A stretch of 64,000 bases of DNA from JAEUMY01 sp033764435 (GTDB lineage Bacteria; Pseudomonadota; Gammaproteobacteria; Burkholderiales; Usitatibacteraceae). The position numbers and the translations under genes are program-made. Shown here piece by piece: positions 8,744 to 17,340 of the stretch. The notes under the pieces are model-generated. The model searched no databases. It saw nothing but the letters and a program-made list of their open reading frames with translations, and was not told where the DNA came from. Numbering within the stretch: the stretch's first letter is position 1; each line of letters begins with the position of its first letter. The stretch lies in contig JANRIX010000066.1 in assembly GCA_033764435.1 (NCBI GenBank), positions 12,190 through 76,189 on the forward strand. Reading direction: 5' to 3'.

Positions 8744-10699
8744 ATGAAACGCAAGATCTCCGGTGCCGCGCTTTCGCGCGTGACGATGTTCGTGATGGTC
8801 CTGGGCTTGATCGCCGGCTGCGGCGGCGGCGGCGGCGGCAGTTCCGCCGACGTCGTCCCCCAGAGCGACTTCCCGGTGACGCCCGTTGCCGGCCCTGACA
8901 GCTACCTCATCTTTCCCAATCCGCAGGTGATGCCGGACGGCAAGAAGCAGACCGTGGAGGAGGAATACGCCAACGCCTATTACGCGGCCATTGACCCGAC
9001 CAACGCCAAGGACACCCTGGCCAAGTGGAAGGCAGCCAATCAATTTGACAGCGGCACCGGGACGCAGGTCACGGTGGTGTTTGGCGACCAGCGCGATCTG
9101 GGATACGGCCGGCGCATGACCGCCCGGCAGAACACCGACGGCACGTTGGCGTTCGTGGTGGAGAACTATCTGGTCCGCACCGGGCCTGACTATGGCTACT
9201 CCAACCTCAATCTTGAGGCCGCCATCGTTCGCGACAGCCGGCACTTCATTGGCATCAACGCCATCGAGTTCAGCCCGGGGCCGAACGGCGGCGTGAGCTT
9301 CGGCAAGTGGTACAACTTCAGCTCGACGACCGGGCAGCGGCAAACCCTGGTCGATCTGGATGGCCGCGGCGACAAGGCCATGCCCGGTCCCTGCATCAGC
9401 TGCCATGGCGGGCGTGGCGATGCGCTGACCGCGGTGGGCTCGGATGGCAAGCGCCGTTTCAACCTGGTCCAGAACACGGTGTCGCAGACGCGTGGCGATG
9501 TCGAGGCGCATCTCCACCCGTTTGAACCGGATGTGTTCGGCTTCTCCACGACGGCAGGATTCACCCGCGCCGACCAGGAGGCAGCGATCAAGACCATCAA
9601 CAAGATGATCCTGTGCAGCTATCCGCTGCCCGCGCCGTCCACCGCACCCGAGGATGCCTGCCGCCGTCCCGCCAGTCCCAGTGAATGGCAGGGCACCGCC
9701 GCATCACTGATCAAGGCTTCTTACGGCGGCGACGGTTTGCCGAATGCAACGTTCAAGGACGATTTCGTGCCGGAAGGCTGGGTGACGGCCGGGCAGTCGA
9801 CGCTCTACAAGACCGTTGTCGCACCCGCTTGCCGTACCTGTCACATCATGCGGGGCAACGCAGGCAACTCCGATCTCGACTTCACCACGTATGCGAAATT
9901 CGCCGGCTACGCGGACCGGATCAAGCACCATGTGGTCGATCGGGGCAACATGCCGCTGGCGAAAATTGTGTATGACGCGTTCTATTCGACCCCCGCGGGC
10001 CCGAACAACCTTGCCAATTTTCTCGAAAGCCAGGGTCTTACCGCGCGCAGCAACGGCGCGGTGCTGAAGGCGGGTCGCCCAGTGGCCGATCCTGGGCCCA
10101 GCCGCGTGGTACGCCCGGGCGTGACGACGCTAAGTGCGTCACGCAGCCTGTATGCGAACGGATATGCCTGGACGCTGGTCTCCGGTCCTGCAGGTGCAAC
10201 GCTTGGCGGCGCGACCACGGCCACTGCGACGCTGACCGCGAACACGCCGGGCAACTATGTTGTCCAGCTGGTGGCGAGCAATGGCAGTGTGCAGAGCGAC
10301 CCGGTCCGAATCACGATTGTCGTTTCGGCAACTCTGTCCCCGGCGCCCGAGGCCATCCGCTTTGCCGACATCAAGGCCATGTTGCAGGCCAGCACCTGCA
10401 CCAACTGTCACAGCGCAACCGGCACCCTCCCGCGTCCGCCCGTCTACTACACCAACACTGACCGCAACGGCGACGGCACGGTGGGCGATGCCACCGACGA
10501 TCGATTCTTCTATGAAGAGGTGCGCAGCCGGATCAATTTCCTGGATCTTGCGGCCAGCCCGCTCTTGCGAAAGCCAAGCGGCAACCATCATGGTGGCAAT
10601 CTGATTCCGCGTTTCAACACCTCATCTGATCCGGGTACGGATGGCAGGCGTGATTACGATCTGGTCCTGAACTGGATCCTGAATGGAGCGCCATACTGA
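8744..10699 (+). CDS. Three-heme c-type cytochrome lipoprotein with PKD-like domain
   Basis: A 651-residue exported lipoprotein predicted to bind three c-type hemes and carry electrons in the periplasm or at the outer membrane. The ATG at 8744 is chosen because AAAGGTGG lies just upstream. The frame also opens at 8711 without a good site. The lipobox LIAGC is followed by a Gly/Ser-rich tether. CXXCH motifs are at about residues 217 (CISCH), 363 (CRTCH) and 552 (CTNCH). Between the last two, about 450-530, is a PKD-like beta domain (WTLVSGPAGATL, GNYVVQLVASNG). The residues around the third heme are Asp/Asn-rich and may bind calcium. It follows the autotransporter by 45 bases on the same strand, so co-transcription is likely. 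No named family is claimed. Confidence 0.85.
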   Translation: MKRKISGAALSRVTMFVMVLGLIAGCGGGGGGSSADVVPQSDFPVTPVAGPDSYLIFPNPQVMPDGKKQTVEEEYANAYYAAIDPTNAKDTLAKWKAANQFDSGTGTQVTVVFGDQRDLGYGRRMTARQNTDGTLAFVVENYLVRTGPDYGYSNLNLEAAIVRDSRHFIGINAIEFSPGPNGGVSFGKWYNFSSTTGQRQTLVDLDGRGDKAMPGPCISCHGGRGDALTAVGSDGKRRFNLVQNTVSQTRGDVEAHLHPFEPDVFGFSTTAGFTRADQEAAIKTINKMILCSYPLPAPSTAPEDACRRPASPSEWQGTAASLIKASYGGDGLPNATFKDDFVPEGWVTAGQSTLYKTVVAPACRTCHIMRGNAGNSDLDFTTYAKFAGYADRIKHHVVDRGNMPLAKIVYDAFYSTPAGPNNLANFLESQGLTARSNGAVLKAGRPVADPGPSRVVRPGVTTLSASRSLYANGYAWTLVSGPAGATLGGATTATATLTANTPGNYVVQLVASNGSVQSDPVRITIVVSATLSPAPEAIRFADIKAMLQASTCTNCHSATGTLPRPPVYYTNTDRNGDGTVGDATDDRFFYEEVRSRINFLDLAASPLLRKPSGNHHGGNLIPRFNTSSDPGTDGRRDYDLVLNWILNGAPY

Positions 10700-10737
10700 G
10701 CGTCTCGCGCCGCGTCATTGCCGCAGGCACTGTCGAA

Positions 10738-10767
10738 AAAAATGGGGAGCCAAGGCTCCCCATTTTT
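10738..10767. terminator. Bidirectional rho-independent terminator
   Basis: Perfect 14-bp stem (10738-10751 with 10754-10767) with a 2-base loop. The A-rich left end and T-rich right end serve both the cytochrome gene and the convergent FecR-domain gene. Confidence 0.9.
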
Positions 10768-10779
10768 GTTTGGTTGGCA

Positions 10780-10791
10780 GCGAATATTCGC
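10780..10791. repeat. Palindrome GCGAATATTCGC, copy 3 (intergenic)
   Basis: Exact copy 12 bases after the terminator stem at 10767 and 15 bases before the FecR-domain stop codon. Confidence 0.9.
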
Positions 10792-10806
10792 AAGCCAAAC
10801 GATTGA

Positions 10807-11541
10807 TCAGTAGTTCCTGCGCGGGCCCTGATAGTCATCCTTCGGAAAGACAAAGGGCGGGGTGCGACCAACCAGGGTTTCCACCAGCATGAGTTCCTGA
10901 TCGGTGTGATTGATGAACGGCGCCGGGCGGATGTTGCGCCCGGCCGGTGCGCCGGCAACGATGTACAGCGGCCGATCGTGGTGTTTCGCCACCACGGTAT
11001 CGCGGCTTTGCGGGTCTTCGTTCGACGCCACGTCTGCCACACCATAGCAGGTGCAGAAATACGTCTGGTCAGGATCTGCTTCGAGATAGACGCCCGTTCC
11101 GCGAATGCCGATCGAAGCGATTCGGGTTCGCATCTGAATGGGCTCCTTCTTCTTTCCGAACACGGAGAGCATGCGGCCGGCAAGCAGATTGAGACCTGAC
11201 AGGATCGACGTATCGGTCTTGGACTGCTCTATCACCATGCGGCTGTTCGCTCGCATGATGAACGCGTTGTCGGCTACGGCAAAAATTACTTCGCTGTCCG
11301 GACCCGTCTCGACGGTCGAGCCGGGACGGATGATCGTGCTCAAGTCGGCAGGCTTGCCGTCCACGGTGACCCGTCCGCTTATTCGATAGATCGAACGACC
11401 CTGGGGCAACTTGGAGGGTGCGCTGCCAAAAATCTGCTGAGCGAGCAGCTGATCGCTGATCCCAGCGCCAAAAAAACCGGCGGTCAATGCCTGCACCAGC
11501 CAGCGGCGACGCGGATCATCAACTTCATCGAAACGACTCAT
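10807..11541 (-). CDS. FecR-domain exported protein
   Basis: A 244-residue protein with one FecR-type beta-sandwich domain. The domain runs from about residue 55 (ISGRVTVDGKPA) through PGSTVETGPDSEVIFAVADNAF to the characteristic RTRIASIGIRGTGVYLEA near 140-160, followed by YFCTCYG. The N-terminus DPRRRWLVQALTAGFFGAG looks like a twin-arginine-type export signal. True FecR relays iron-citrate sensing to an ECF sigma factor, but here there is no membrane anchor typical of FecR and no sigma factor next door, so a periplasmic structural or binding role is just as likely. The start has a GGGAGAAA site. It converges on the heme lipoprotein gene. The tail has no known motif. Confidence 0.82.
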   Translation of the reverse strand: MSRFDEVDDPRRRWLVQALTAGFFGAGISDQLLAQQIFGSAPSKLPQGRSIYRISGRVTVDGKPADLSTIIRPGSTVETGPDSEVIFAVADNAFIMRANSRMVIEQSKTDTSILSGLNLLAGRMLSVFGKKKEPIQMRTRIASIGIRGTGVYLEADPDQTYFCTCYGVADVASNEDPQSRDTVVAKHHDRPLYIVAGAPAGRNIRPAPFINHTDQELMLVETLVGRTPPFVFPKDDYQGPRRNY

Positions 11542-11580
11542 TCATTTCTCCCGAATTCGGTGACATCTACCGACTTATAA

Positions 11581-11593
11581 GCACGAATCGTGC
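11581..11593. promoter_or_regulatory. Short palindrome GCACGAATCGTGC in divergent promoter region
   Basis: Perfect 6-bp arms around one base, just upstream of a minus-strand TTATAA element (about 11575-11580) that could be the -10 of the FecR-domain gene. It could be an operator; no regulator is identified. The rest of 11594-11780 shows nothing else. Confidence 0.3.
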
Positions 11594-11780
11594 GAGCGGA
11601 TGCAGGCCATTGGACCCGCTAAGGCATTGATTCTAGTTCAAGTGGACCTCGCGGTGAGGCTGTCTGTGCCCCGTCTTCTGGGTATGCCGGTGTCTGCGGG
11701 TCCATTTGGCCGGCAACGCGCTTGTGGCGCATTTTCACACCATAGCTTGTGGATGGCACCGTCGGGCACCCCTTCCAGCA

Positions 11781-11789
11781 TGCTAAAAT
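11781..11789 (+). promoter_or_regulatory. Extended -10 promoter element for glyA
   Basis: TGCTAAAAT matches the TGn plus TATAAT-like extended -10 pattern and lies 31 bases before the glyA ATG. No convincing -35 is seen, as is common for extended -10 promoters. Confidence 0.4.
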
Positions 11790-11820
11790 GCTGATTTTCA
11801 ACCAAGAAAACTGTCCGCCC

Positions 11821-13068
11821 ATGTTTTCAAAGACGCACAGCATTGCTTCCGTGGATCCCGAGCTCTGGTCCGCCATCCAGAAAGAGAACCAGCGTCAGGA
11901 AGATCACATCGAGTTGATCGCGTCCGAGAATTACACCAGTCCGGCGGTACTTGAAGCTCAGGGCTCCCAGCTCACCAACAAATATGCCGAGGGCTATCCC
12001 GGCAAGCGTTACTACGGTGGCTGTGAGTATGTCGACATCGTCGAACAACTGGCCATTGACCGGGTCAAGAAGCTCTTTGGCGCCGAGGCCGCCAATGTGC
12101 AGCCCAACTCCGGCTCGCAGGCCAATCAGGCCGTTTTCATGGCGCTGCTGAAGCCGGGCGATACCTTTCTCGGCATGTCGCTTGCCATGGGTGGTCACCT
12201 CACGCACGGTTCGCCGGTGAACATGAGTGGCAAGTGGTTCAACGTCCTCTCGTATGGATTGAACGACAAGGAAGAGATTGACTACGCGCAGGTTGAATCG
12301 CTGGCCCGCGAGCACAAGCCCAAGCTGATTCTTGCAGGGGCCTCAGCCTACGCGCTGAAGATCGATTTCGAGCGCTTCAGCCGGATCGCCAAGGAAGTCG
12401 GCGCCTATTTCATGGTGGACATGGCGCATTACGCCGGCCTCATTGCTGCGGGCGTGTATCCGAACCCTGTTCCGCATGCCGATGTCGTGACCTCCACGAC
12501 GCACAAGAGCCTGCGCGGCCCGCGTGGCGGCATCATTCTCATGAAGGCCGAACACGAGAAGGCAATCAATTCCGCCATCTTCCCGGGTCTGCAGGGTGGC
12601 CCGCTGATGCATGTCATCGCAGGCAAGGCGGTGGCGTTCCACGAGGCGCTGCAGCCCGGATTCAAGGCCTATCAGGAACAGGTGATCAAGAACGCCGACG
12701 CGATGGCCAAGGCGCTCATTGCGCGTGGACTGCGCATTGTTTCCGGCCGCACGGAAAGCCATGTGATGCTGGTCGACCTGCGGGCCAAGCAGATCAACGG
12801 CAAGGATGCCGAGGCGGCGCTGGGCAAGGCGCACATCACGGTCAACAAGAATGCAATTCCCAATGACCCGGAGAAGCCGTTCGTGACCAGCGGCGTGCGA
12901 TTGGGCTCGCCCGCCATGACCACGCGTGGATTCAAGGAAGCGGAAGCCACGCTGACCGGCAATCTGATTGCCGACGTGCTGGACGCGCCGGCGGACGAGG
13001 GCAATCTTGCCAGCGTGCGCGAAAAGGTCGCGGCGCTGTGCCGACAGTTTCCGGTGTACGGCAGCTGA
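11821..13068 (+). CDS. glyA: Serine hydroxymethyltransferase
   Basis: PLP enzyme that interconverts serine and glycine and loads one-carbon units onto tetrahydrofolate in the cytoplasm. The full 415 residues are present. The PLP lysine is K229 in STTHKSLRGPRGG, and other signatures are IASENYTSPAVLEAQGS, the Tyr/Gly-rich YAEGYPGKRYYGG loop and DMAHYAGLIAAG. The frame is open 24 codons further upstream, but MFSKTHSIASVD at 11821 matches the family N-terminus, so that start is used. It heads the run of housekeeping genes; nrdR begins 29 bases downstream. Confidence 0.98.
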   Translation: MFSKTHSIASVDPELWSAIQKENQRQEDHIELIASENYTSPAVLEAQGSQLTNKYAEGYPGKRYYGGCEYVDIVEQLAIDRVKKLFGAEAANVQPNSGSQANQAVFMALLKPGDTFLGMSLAMGGHLTHGSPVNMSGKWFNVLSYGLNDKEEIDYAQVESLAREHKPKLILAGASAYALKIDFERFSRIAKEVGAYFMVDMAHYAGLIAAGVYPNPVPHADVVTSTTHKSLRGPRGGIILMKAEHEKAINSAIFPGLQGGPLMHVIAGKAVAFHEALQPGFKAYQEQVIKNADAMAKALIARGLRIVSGRTESHVMLVDLRAKQINGKDAEAALGKAHITVNKNAIPNDPEKPFVTSGVRLGSPAMTTRGFKEAEATLTGNLIADVLDAPADEGNLASVREKVAALCRQFPVYGS

Positions 13069-13097
13069 TTGGCGGCCACTGACTGACGGCCTGTGCA

Positions 13098-13547
13098 ATG
13101 AAGTGCCCCTTCTGCTCCGCCCCGGACACCCAGGTAATCGATTCCCGGGTCAACGAGGAGGGCACAAGCGTGCGCCGCCGCCGCCGCTGTCCGGTTTGCC
13201 ACAAGCGCTACACGACCTACGAGACGGCGGAGCTGCGCATGCCGACCATCGTGAAATCGAATGGCCAGCGCGAGGACTTCACCCGGGCCAAGGTCGAGAC
13301 CAGCTTCCACCGCGCACTGCACAAGCGTCCGGTGACGACCGAGCAGATCGATCAGGCGGTCGATCGCATCGAGCAAAGCATCCTGCTGGATGGCGGACGC
13401 GAGGTGCAGTCGCAGCGCATCGGTGAAATGGTGATGAACGAATTGAAAGCACTGGACAAGGTGGGCTACATCCGTTTTGCGTCGGTCTACCGCGCCTTCG
13501 AGGGCGTGGAGGATTTCCGCGAGGCCATAAAGGATTTGAAGAAGTGA
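13098..13547 (+). CDS. nrdR: Transcriptional repressor NrdR
   Basis: Nucleotide-sensing repressor of ribonucleotide reductase genes. The 149 residues contain the zinc ribbon (CPFC at 3-6 and CPVC at 31-34, joined by the arginine-rich TSVRRRRR segment) and then the ATP-cone domain from about residue 49 (PTIVKSNGQREDF) to 139. It lies between glyA and ribD as in many betaproteobacteria, and its stop overlaps the GTG start of ribD by 4 bases, implying translational coupling. Confidence 0.98.
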   Translation: MKCPFCSAPDTQVIDSRVNEEGTSVRRRRRCPVCHKRYTTYETAELRMPTIVKSNGQREDFTRAKVETSFHRALHKRPVTTEQIDQAVDRIEQSILLDGGREVQSQRIGEMVMNELKALDKVGYIRFASVYRAFEGVEDFREAIKDLKK

Positions 13548-14644
13548 TCTTCAGCGCTGAAGATCATGCCTTCATGGCGCGTGCCCTGAAGTTGACTGAA
13601 AACGGTCGTCTCACGGCCACACCCAATCCGAGTGTGGGCTGCGTGATCGTAAAGAATGGACGCATCATCGGCGAGGGCTGGCACGCGAAACCGGGTGAAG
13701 GGCATGCCGAGGTGCAGGCACTGTCTCGCTGTGAGGCCGACCCGGCTGGTGCCACGGTGTATGTGACGCTGGAACCCTGCGCGCACCATGGCCGCACGCC
13801 GCCTTGCGCGGAGGCGCTGATCAAGGCTGGCGTGGCGAGAGTGGTGGCCGCGATTGAAGACCCATACCCGCTGGTCGCGGGCAAGGGGCTCGAGATGTTG
13901 CGTGCTGCGAATATTCGCAGCGAGGCGGGGCTGTTGGCGGATGAGGCGCGGCGGGCGCATCGCGGCTTTCTCTCGCGCGTGACGCGCGGGCGGCCCTGGG
14001 TGACGGTGAAGCTGGGGGCGTCGCTGGACGGCCGCACGGCGTTGAAGAATGGTGCCAGCCGCTGGATCACCAGCGCAGAGGCAAGGCGGGATGTGCATGC
14101 GCTGAGGGCACGGTCCTGCGCGGTGCTCACGGGTATCGGCACTGTGCTGGCCGATAACCCCGCGTTGACCGTGCGCGACGTGCCTTGCACGCGCCAGCCG
14201 TTGAAGGTGTTGCTGGACAGTCGCCTGGAAGTCGCTGATGACGCAAAGCTGCTTGATGGCGGCAATGCGTTGATCGTCACGGCGACCGGCGATGAGGGCA
14301 GGGTGGTTGCCCTGCGTGGGCGGGGCATTCGGGTGGAGCGCGTGGCAACAGAATCGATCAAGGGCAAGGTGGATCTGGCTGTGATGATGCAGGCACTGGG
14401 AAAACAGGGATTGAACGAGGTCATGGTGGAAACGGGTGGACGCCTCAATGGCTCGCTCATCCAGGCGGGCGTGGTGGACGAGATTGTCACCTATGTGGCG
14501 CCCAGCCTGCTGGGCGACCTGTCGCTGGGCATGTTCGCGTTTGGCGAGCTGACTGATCTTGCGAATCGGACCCAGCTGCGCTTCACCGATGTCCGCAGCA
14601 TCGGCCCGGACATCCGGATCACCGCGACGGTGGAGACGCGCTGA
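13544..14644 (+). CDS. ribD: Bifunctional riboflavin deaminase/reductase RibD
   Basis: Catalyses the second and third steps of riboflavin synthesis: deamination of the pyrimidine intermediate, then NADPH reduction of the ribose. The N-terminal deaminase zinc site is H54-A-E56 with C79 and C88 in PCAHHGRTPPC. The reductase domain starts near residue 148 (PWVTVKLGASLDGRTA) and includes SRWITSAEARRDVHALRA and the VETGGRLNGSLI segment. The start is GTG at 13544 within a GTGA overlap with nrdR. The last base of the stop is the first base of the ribE ATG. It carries one copy of the genome palindrome. Confidence 0.97.
   Translation: MIFSAEDHAFMARALKLTENGRLTATPNPSVGCVIVKNGRIIGEGWHAKPGEGHAEVQALSRCEADPAGATVYVTLEPCAHHGRTPPCAEALIKAGVARVVAAIEDPYPLVAGKGLEMLRAANIRSEAGLLADEARRAHRGFLSRVTRGRPWVTVKLGASLDGRTALKNGASRWITSAEARRDVHALRARSCAVLTGIGTVLADNPALTVRDVPCTRQPLKVLLDSRLEVADDAKLLDGGNALIVTATGDEGRVVALRGRGIRVERVATESIKGKVDLAVMMQALGKQGLNEVMVETGGRLNGSLIQAGVVDEIVTYVAPSLLGDLSLGMFAFGELTDLANRTQLRFTDVRSIGPDIRITATVETR
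13907..13918. repeat. Palindrome GCGAATATTCGC, copy 4 (ribD, ANIR frame)
   Basis: Exact 12-mer, 14-base palindrome with flanking T and A. It reads Ala-Asn-Ile-Arg at the deaminase-reductase junction. Confidence 0.9.
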
Positions 14645-15237
14645 TGTTTACCGGCATCATCGAGGCGACCGGCGTGATCGAATCCGCCGAGCAGCGCGCG
14701 GAGAATCTGCGCCTCACCATCACCTCGCGAATATTCGCGATGGATGATGTGAAGCTGGGCGACAGCATCGCGGTCAATGGCGTGTGCCTGACGGTGGTGG
14801 CAATGGACGAGCGTGGATTTTCCGCCGATGTTTCGCAGGAGACTCTGGACTGCACGACCGGGCTCAAGTTGGGTGCGTCGGTGAATCTGGAAAAGTCCCT
14901 GCGCTTTGGCGATCGCGTGGGCGGCCATCTGGTCAGCGGCCATGTCGACGGGGTCGGGAAGGTGACGGCTCTGGAGAATCTGGGCGCGCATTGGCGCGTG
15001 GAGTTCGAGGCACCTGCCGAGCTGTCCCGCTATATCGCCCGCAAGGGTTCCATCGCGGTCAACGGGGTTTCCCTCACTGTCAATCGCGTGGACAATTGTC
15101 GTTTTGAAGTAAACCTGATTCCCCATACTTGGTCGGTCACGACGCTGGAGTTGCTCCAGGTCGGAAGCGAGGTCAACCTCGAGATCGACACCTTGGCGCG
15201 CTATGTTGAGCGCATGCTTTCGGAGACCGCATCATGA
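14644..15237 (+). CDS. ribE: Riboflavin synthase, alpha subunit
   Basis: Dismutates two molecules of 6,7-dimethyl-8-ribityllumazine to riboflavin. The 197 residues form the two homologous barrel halves: MFTGIIEATG at the start, NGVCLTVV in the first half, GGHLVSGHVDGVG joining them, and NGVSLTVNRVD in the second half. The length is typical. The start overlaps the ribD stop by one base and the end overlaps ribBX by ATGA. Also called ribC in some naming schemes. Confidence 0.97.
   Translation: MFTGIIEATGVIESAEQRAENLRLTITSRIFAMDDVKLGDSIAVNGVCLTVVAMDERGFSADVSQETLDCTTGLKLGASVNLEKSLRFGDRVGGHLVSGHVDGVGKVTALENLGAHWRVEFEAPAELSRYIARKGSIAVNGVSLTVNRVDNCRFEVNLIPHTWSVTTLELLQVGSEVNLEIDTLARYVERMLSETAS
14727..14738. 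repeat. Palindrome GCGAATATTCGC, copy 5 (ribE, other frame)
   Basis: Exact 12-mer inside a 16-base palindrome (14725-14740). It is the only exact coding copy not in the ANIR frame; it reads Ser-Arg-Ile-Phe-Ala. Confidence 0.9.
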
Positions 15238-16352
15238 CAATCGCCAGCACTCAGGACATAGTTGAGGACATCCGCAACGGCCGCATGGTCGTGCTGGTGG
15301 ACGAGGAGGATCGCGAGAACGAAGGCGATCTGGTGATGGCCGCCGACTTCGTGACGCCGGAGGCCATCAACTTCATGGCGACGCACGGCCGGGGATTGAT
15401 CTGCATGCCCATCACCGAAGAGCGTGCGCGCCAGCTGAACCTGCCGCCCATGGTGTCCGACAATCGCACGCCTCACGGCACCGCATTCACGGTGTCAATC
15501 GAGGCGGCGACAGGTGTGACAACGGGCATTTCCGCCGCCGACCGGGCGCGCACCATCCGGGTTGCCACGGCGCGCAATGCAAAAGCACATGACATCGTCC
15601 AGCCCGGACACATTTTTCCGCTGATATCCAAGCCGGGAGGCGTGCTGGTGCGCGCTGGACACACCGAGGCCGCGACCGATCTTGCCGAGATGGCGGGGCT
15701 CACGCCGGCCGGCGTCATCTGCGAAATTCTCAATGACGACGGCAGCATGGCCCGCCTGCCCGACCTGATCCCGTTCGCGGCAAAGCACGGCATCAAGGTT
15801 GGCACCATCGCTGACCTCGTGCGTCATCGGAGCGTTACCGAGACGCTGGTTGAGCGCGTGTCGGAGAAGACCATTGCCACGCCTTATGGCCCTTTCCGGC
15901 TGATAGCATTCCACGACAAGATTTCCGATGAAGTGCATCTTGCACTCACTCGTGGCGACATTCGTCCGGATGTGCCGACGCTTGTCCGCGTGCATGAGCC
16001 GTTCTCGTCACTCGACCTGTTTGATTTCGACAACGGTCGTCATGCGTACAGCGTGGCCGAAGCCATGCGCATCATTGCGACTGAGGGCACCGGCGTCATC
16101 GTGTTGATGCGCCGTCACGAAACAGCGGCGGACGTCCTGTCGCGGCTGTCGCCGCAGGATGACCGTGAGCGCCGGTTGCAGAAGTGGGACCCGCGCACCC
16201 ACGGCATTGGCGCGCAGATTCTGCGCGGCCTGAACGTGCGCAAAATGCGTGTTCTGGCCCGGCCCAAGCGCATCCCCAGCATGGCAGGTTTCGACCTCGA
16301 GGCGGTCGAATATCTGCCCCCCGATTCCCTTCAGAAACTGAAAGCCGTATGA
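15234..16352 (+). CDS. ribBX: 3,4-dihydroxy-2-butanone 4-phosphate synthase with degenerate GTP cyclohydrolase II domain (RibBX type)
   Basis: The N-terminal 200 residues are a complete DHBP synthase that makes the four-carbon unit for riboflavin from ribulose 5-phosphate: VDEEDRENEGDLV (acidic active site), RGLICMPI, TPHGTAFTVSI and HIFPLISKPGGVLVRAGHTEA. The C-terminal 170 residues align with GTP cyclohydrolase II but lack its zinc cysteines: where active enzymes read roughly SxxCxTGDxFGSxRCDC this protein reads VHEPFSSLDLFDFDNG. This is the pattern described in proteobacteria as RibBX, where the second domain is not a cyclohydrolase and may modulate the first. A separate ribA is therefore expected elsewhere in the genome. 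ATGA overlaps occur on both sides. Confidence 0.92.
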   Translation: MTIASTQDIVEDIRNGRMVVLVDEEDRENEGDLVMAADFVTPEAINFMATHGRGLICMPITEERARQLNLPPMVSDNRTPHGTAFTVSIEAATGVTTGISAADRARTIRVATARNAKAHDIVQPGHIFPLISKPGGVLVRAGHTEAATDLAEMAGLTPAGVICEILNDDGSMARLPDLIPFAAKHGIKVGTIADLVRHRSVTETLVERVSEKTIATPYGPFRLIAFHDKISDEVHLALTRGDIRPDVPTLVRVHEPFSSLDLFDFDNGRHAYSVAEAMRIIATEGTGVIVLMRRHETAADVLSRLSPQDDRERRLQKWDPRTHGIGAQILRGLNVRKMRVLARPKRIPSMAGFDLEAVEYLPPDSLQKLKAV

Positions 16353-16810
16353 CTTCCTTCTCCATCAACCATGACGGCACGGGTTTGCGTGTCGGCATCG
16401 TGCAGAGCCGATTCAACGAGAGCGTGGTCACACGCATGACTGCCGCCTGTCGCGCGGAGCTCGCGCGTATCGGAGTCGCGACCGGCGATATCGATTTGGC
16501 TACCGTTCCGGGCGCGCTCGAAATCCCGCTCGCGCTGCAGTCCATGGCCCTGACGGGGCGCTACGATGCGCTCATCGCGCTGGGTGCCGTGATTCGCGGT
16601 GAGACTTACCACTTCGAAGTGGTGTCGAACGAATCCGCGCGCGGTGTGATGGAGGTCGCGCTCGAGACCGGTGTGCCGGTCGCCAACGCGATCCTCACGA
16701 CGAATGATGATGCGCAGGCCGAGGCGCGCATCGATGAGAAGGCGGCCGAGGCGGCGCGCGTGGCTGTCGAAATGGCGCGTTTGCTCCGTGATGTGAAGGG
16801 GACGTCATGA
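16349..16810 (+). CDS. ribH: 6,7-dimethyl-8-ribityllumazine synthase
   Basis: Penultimate enzyme of riboflavin synthesis, forming lumazine in an icosahedral or pentameric shell. The ATG at 16349 overlaps the ribBX stop (ATGA) and gives 153 residues, the normal length. The same frame is open for 55 codons upstream inside ribBX, but that part has no family similarity. Signatures are RVGIVQSRFNESVV, the substrate-binding TVPGALEIPLAL, the phosphate-binding GAVIRGETYHFEVV and NAILTTNDDAQAEAR. Confidence 0.97.
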   Translation: MTSFSINHDGTGLRVGIVQSRFNESVVTRMTAACRAELARIGVATGDIDLATVPGALEIPLALQSMALTGRYDALIALGAVIRGETYHFEVVSNESARGVMEVALETGVPVANAILTTNDDAQAEARIDEKAAEAARVAVEMARLLRDVKGTS

Positions 16811-17319
16811 GCGCTGCCAAGCCGGCACCCGGTGGACGCAAGTCTGCCGACAAGAAGCCATCGGGCCGGCGCCTCGCGCGCGAGTTCGCGCTACAGGCGC
16901 TCTATCAGTGGCAGCTCGCCGGTCAGTCGGTGTCGTTCATCGAGAAGCAGTTTGCCGAGGCTGAAGGATTCGACAAAGCCGACAAGGCGTTCTTCACGTC
17001 GTTGCTGAAATCGTCCATCCAGCATGCCGAGGCCACGCGCGAGGCGCTGGTGCCGCATATCGACCGTCCCTGGGAGGAGTTGAGCCCGATCGAACGCGGC
17101 GTGCTGCTCCTGTCCGGTCACGAGCTCTTGGCATCGCCGGACGTGCCCTATCGAGTGGTCATCAACGAGGCGATCGAGCTTGCCAAGAGCTATGGCGGCA
17201 CCGACGGACACAAGTACGTCAACGGCGTGCTCGACAAGCTTGCGGCGGCGGCACGCGCGGACGAGATCGCGCATGCGGCCAACGCACCGAGAATCAGCGG
17301 CCGCGGCAAGCCTGCCTGA
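16807..17319 (+). CDS. nusB: Transcription antitermination factor NusB
   Basis: All-helical RNA-binding factor that joins NusE and the boxA RNA in rRNA antitermination. The 170 residues include RRLAREFALQALYQWQ at the start of the NusB fold, PWEELSPIERGVLLLSGHEL and the signature YRVVINEAIELAKSYGGTDGHKYVNGVL near 125-150. A lysine-rich N-terminal extension of about 20 residues and a short disordered tail flank the fold. It overlaps ribH by ATGA, the common ribH-nusB pairing. Confidence 0.97.
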   Translation: MSAAKPAPGGRKSADKKPSGRRLAREFALQALYQWQLAGQSVSFIEKQFAEAEGFDKADKAFFTSLLKSSIQHAEATREALVPHIDRPWEELSPIERGVLLLSGHELLASPDVPYRVVINEAIELAKSYGGTDGHKYVNGVLDKLAAAARADEIAHAANAPRISGRGKPA

Positions 17320-17340
17320 ACATCTTGCGGAGCCGGGCAG

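Noticed and set aside
13069..13097. FMN riboswitch before the rib genes
   Set aside because: The gap is only 29 bases and the genes overlap; no room or matching sequence for an FMN element.
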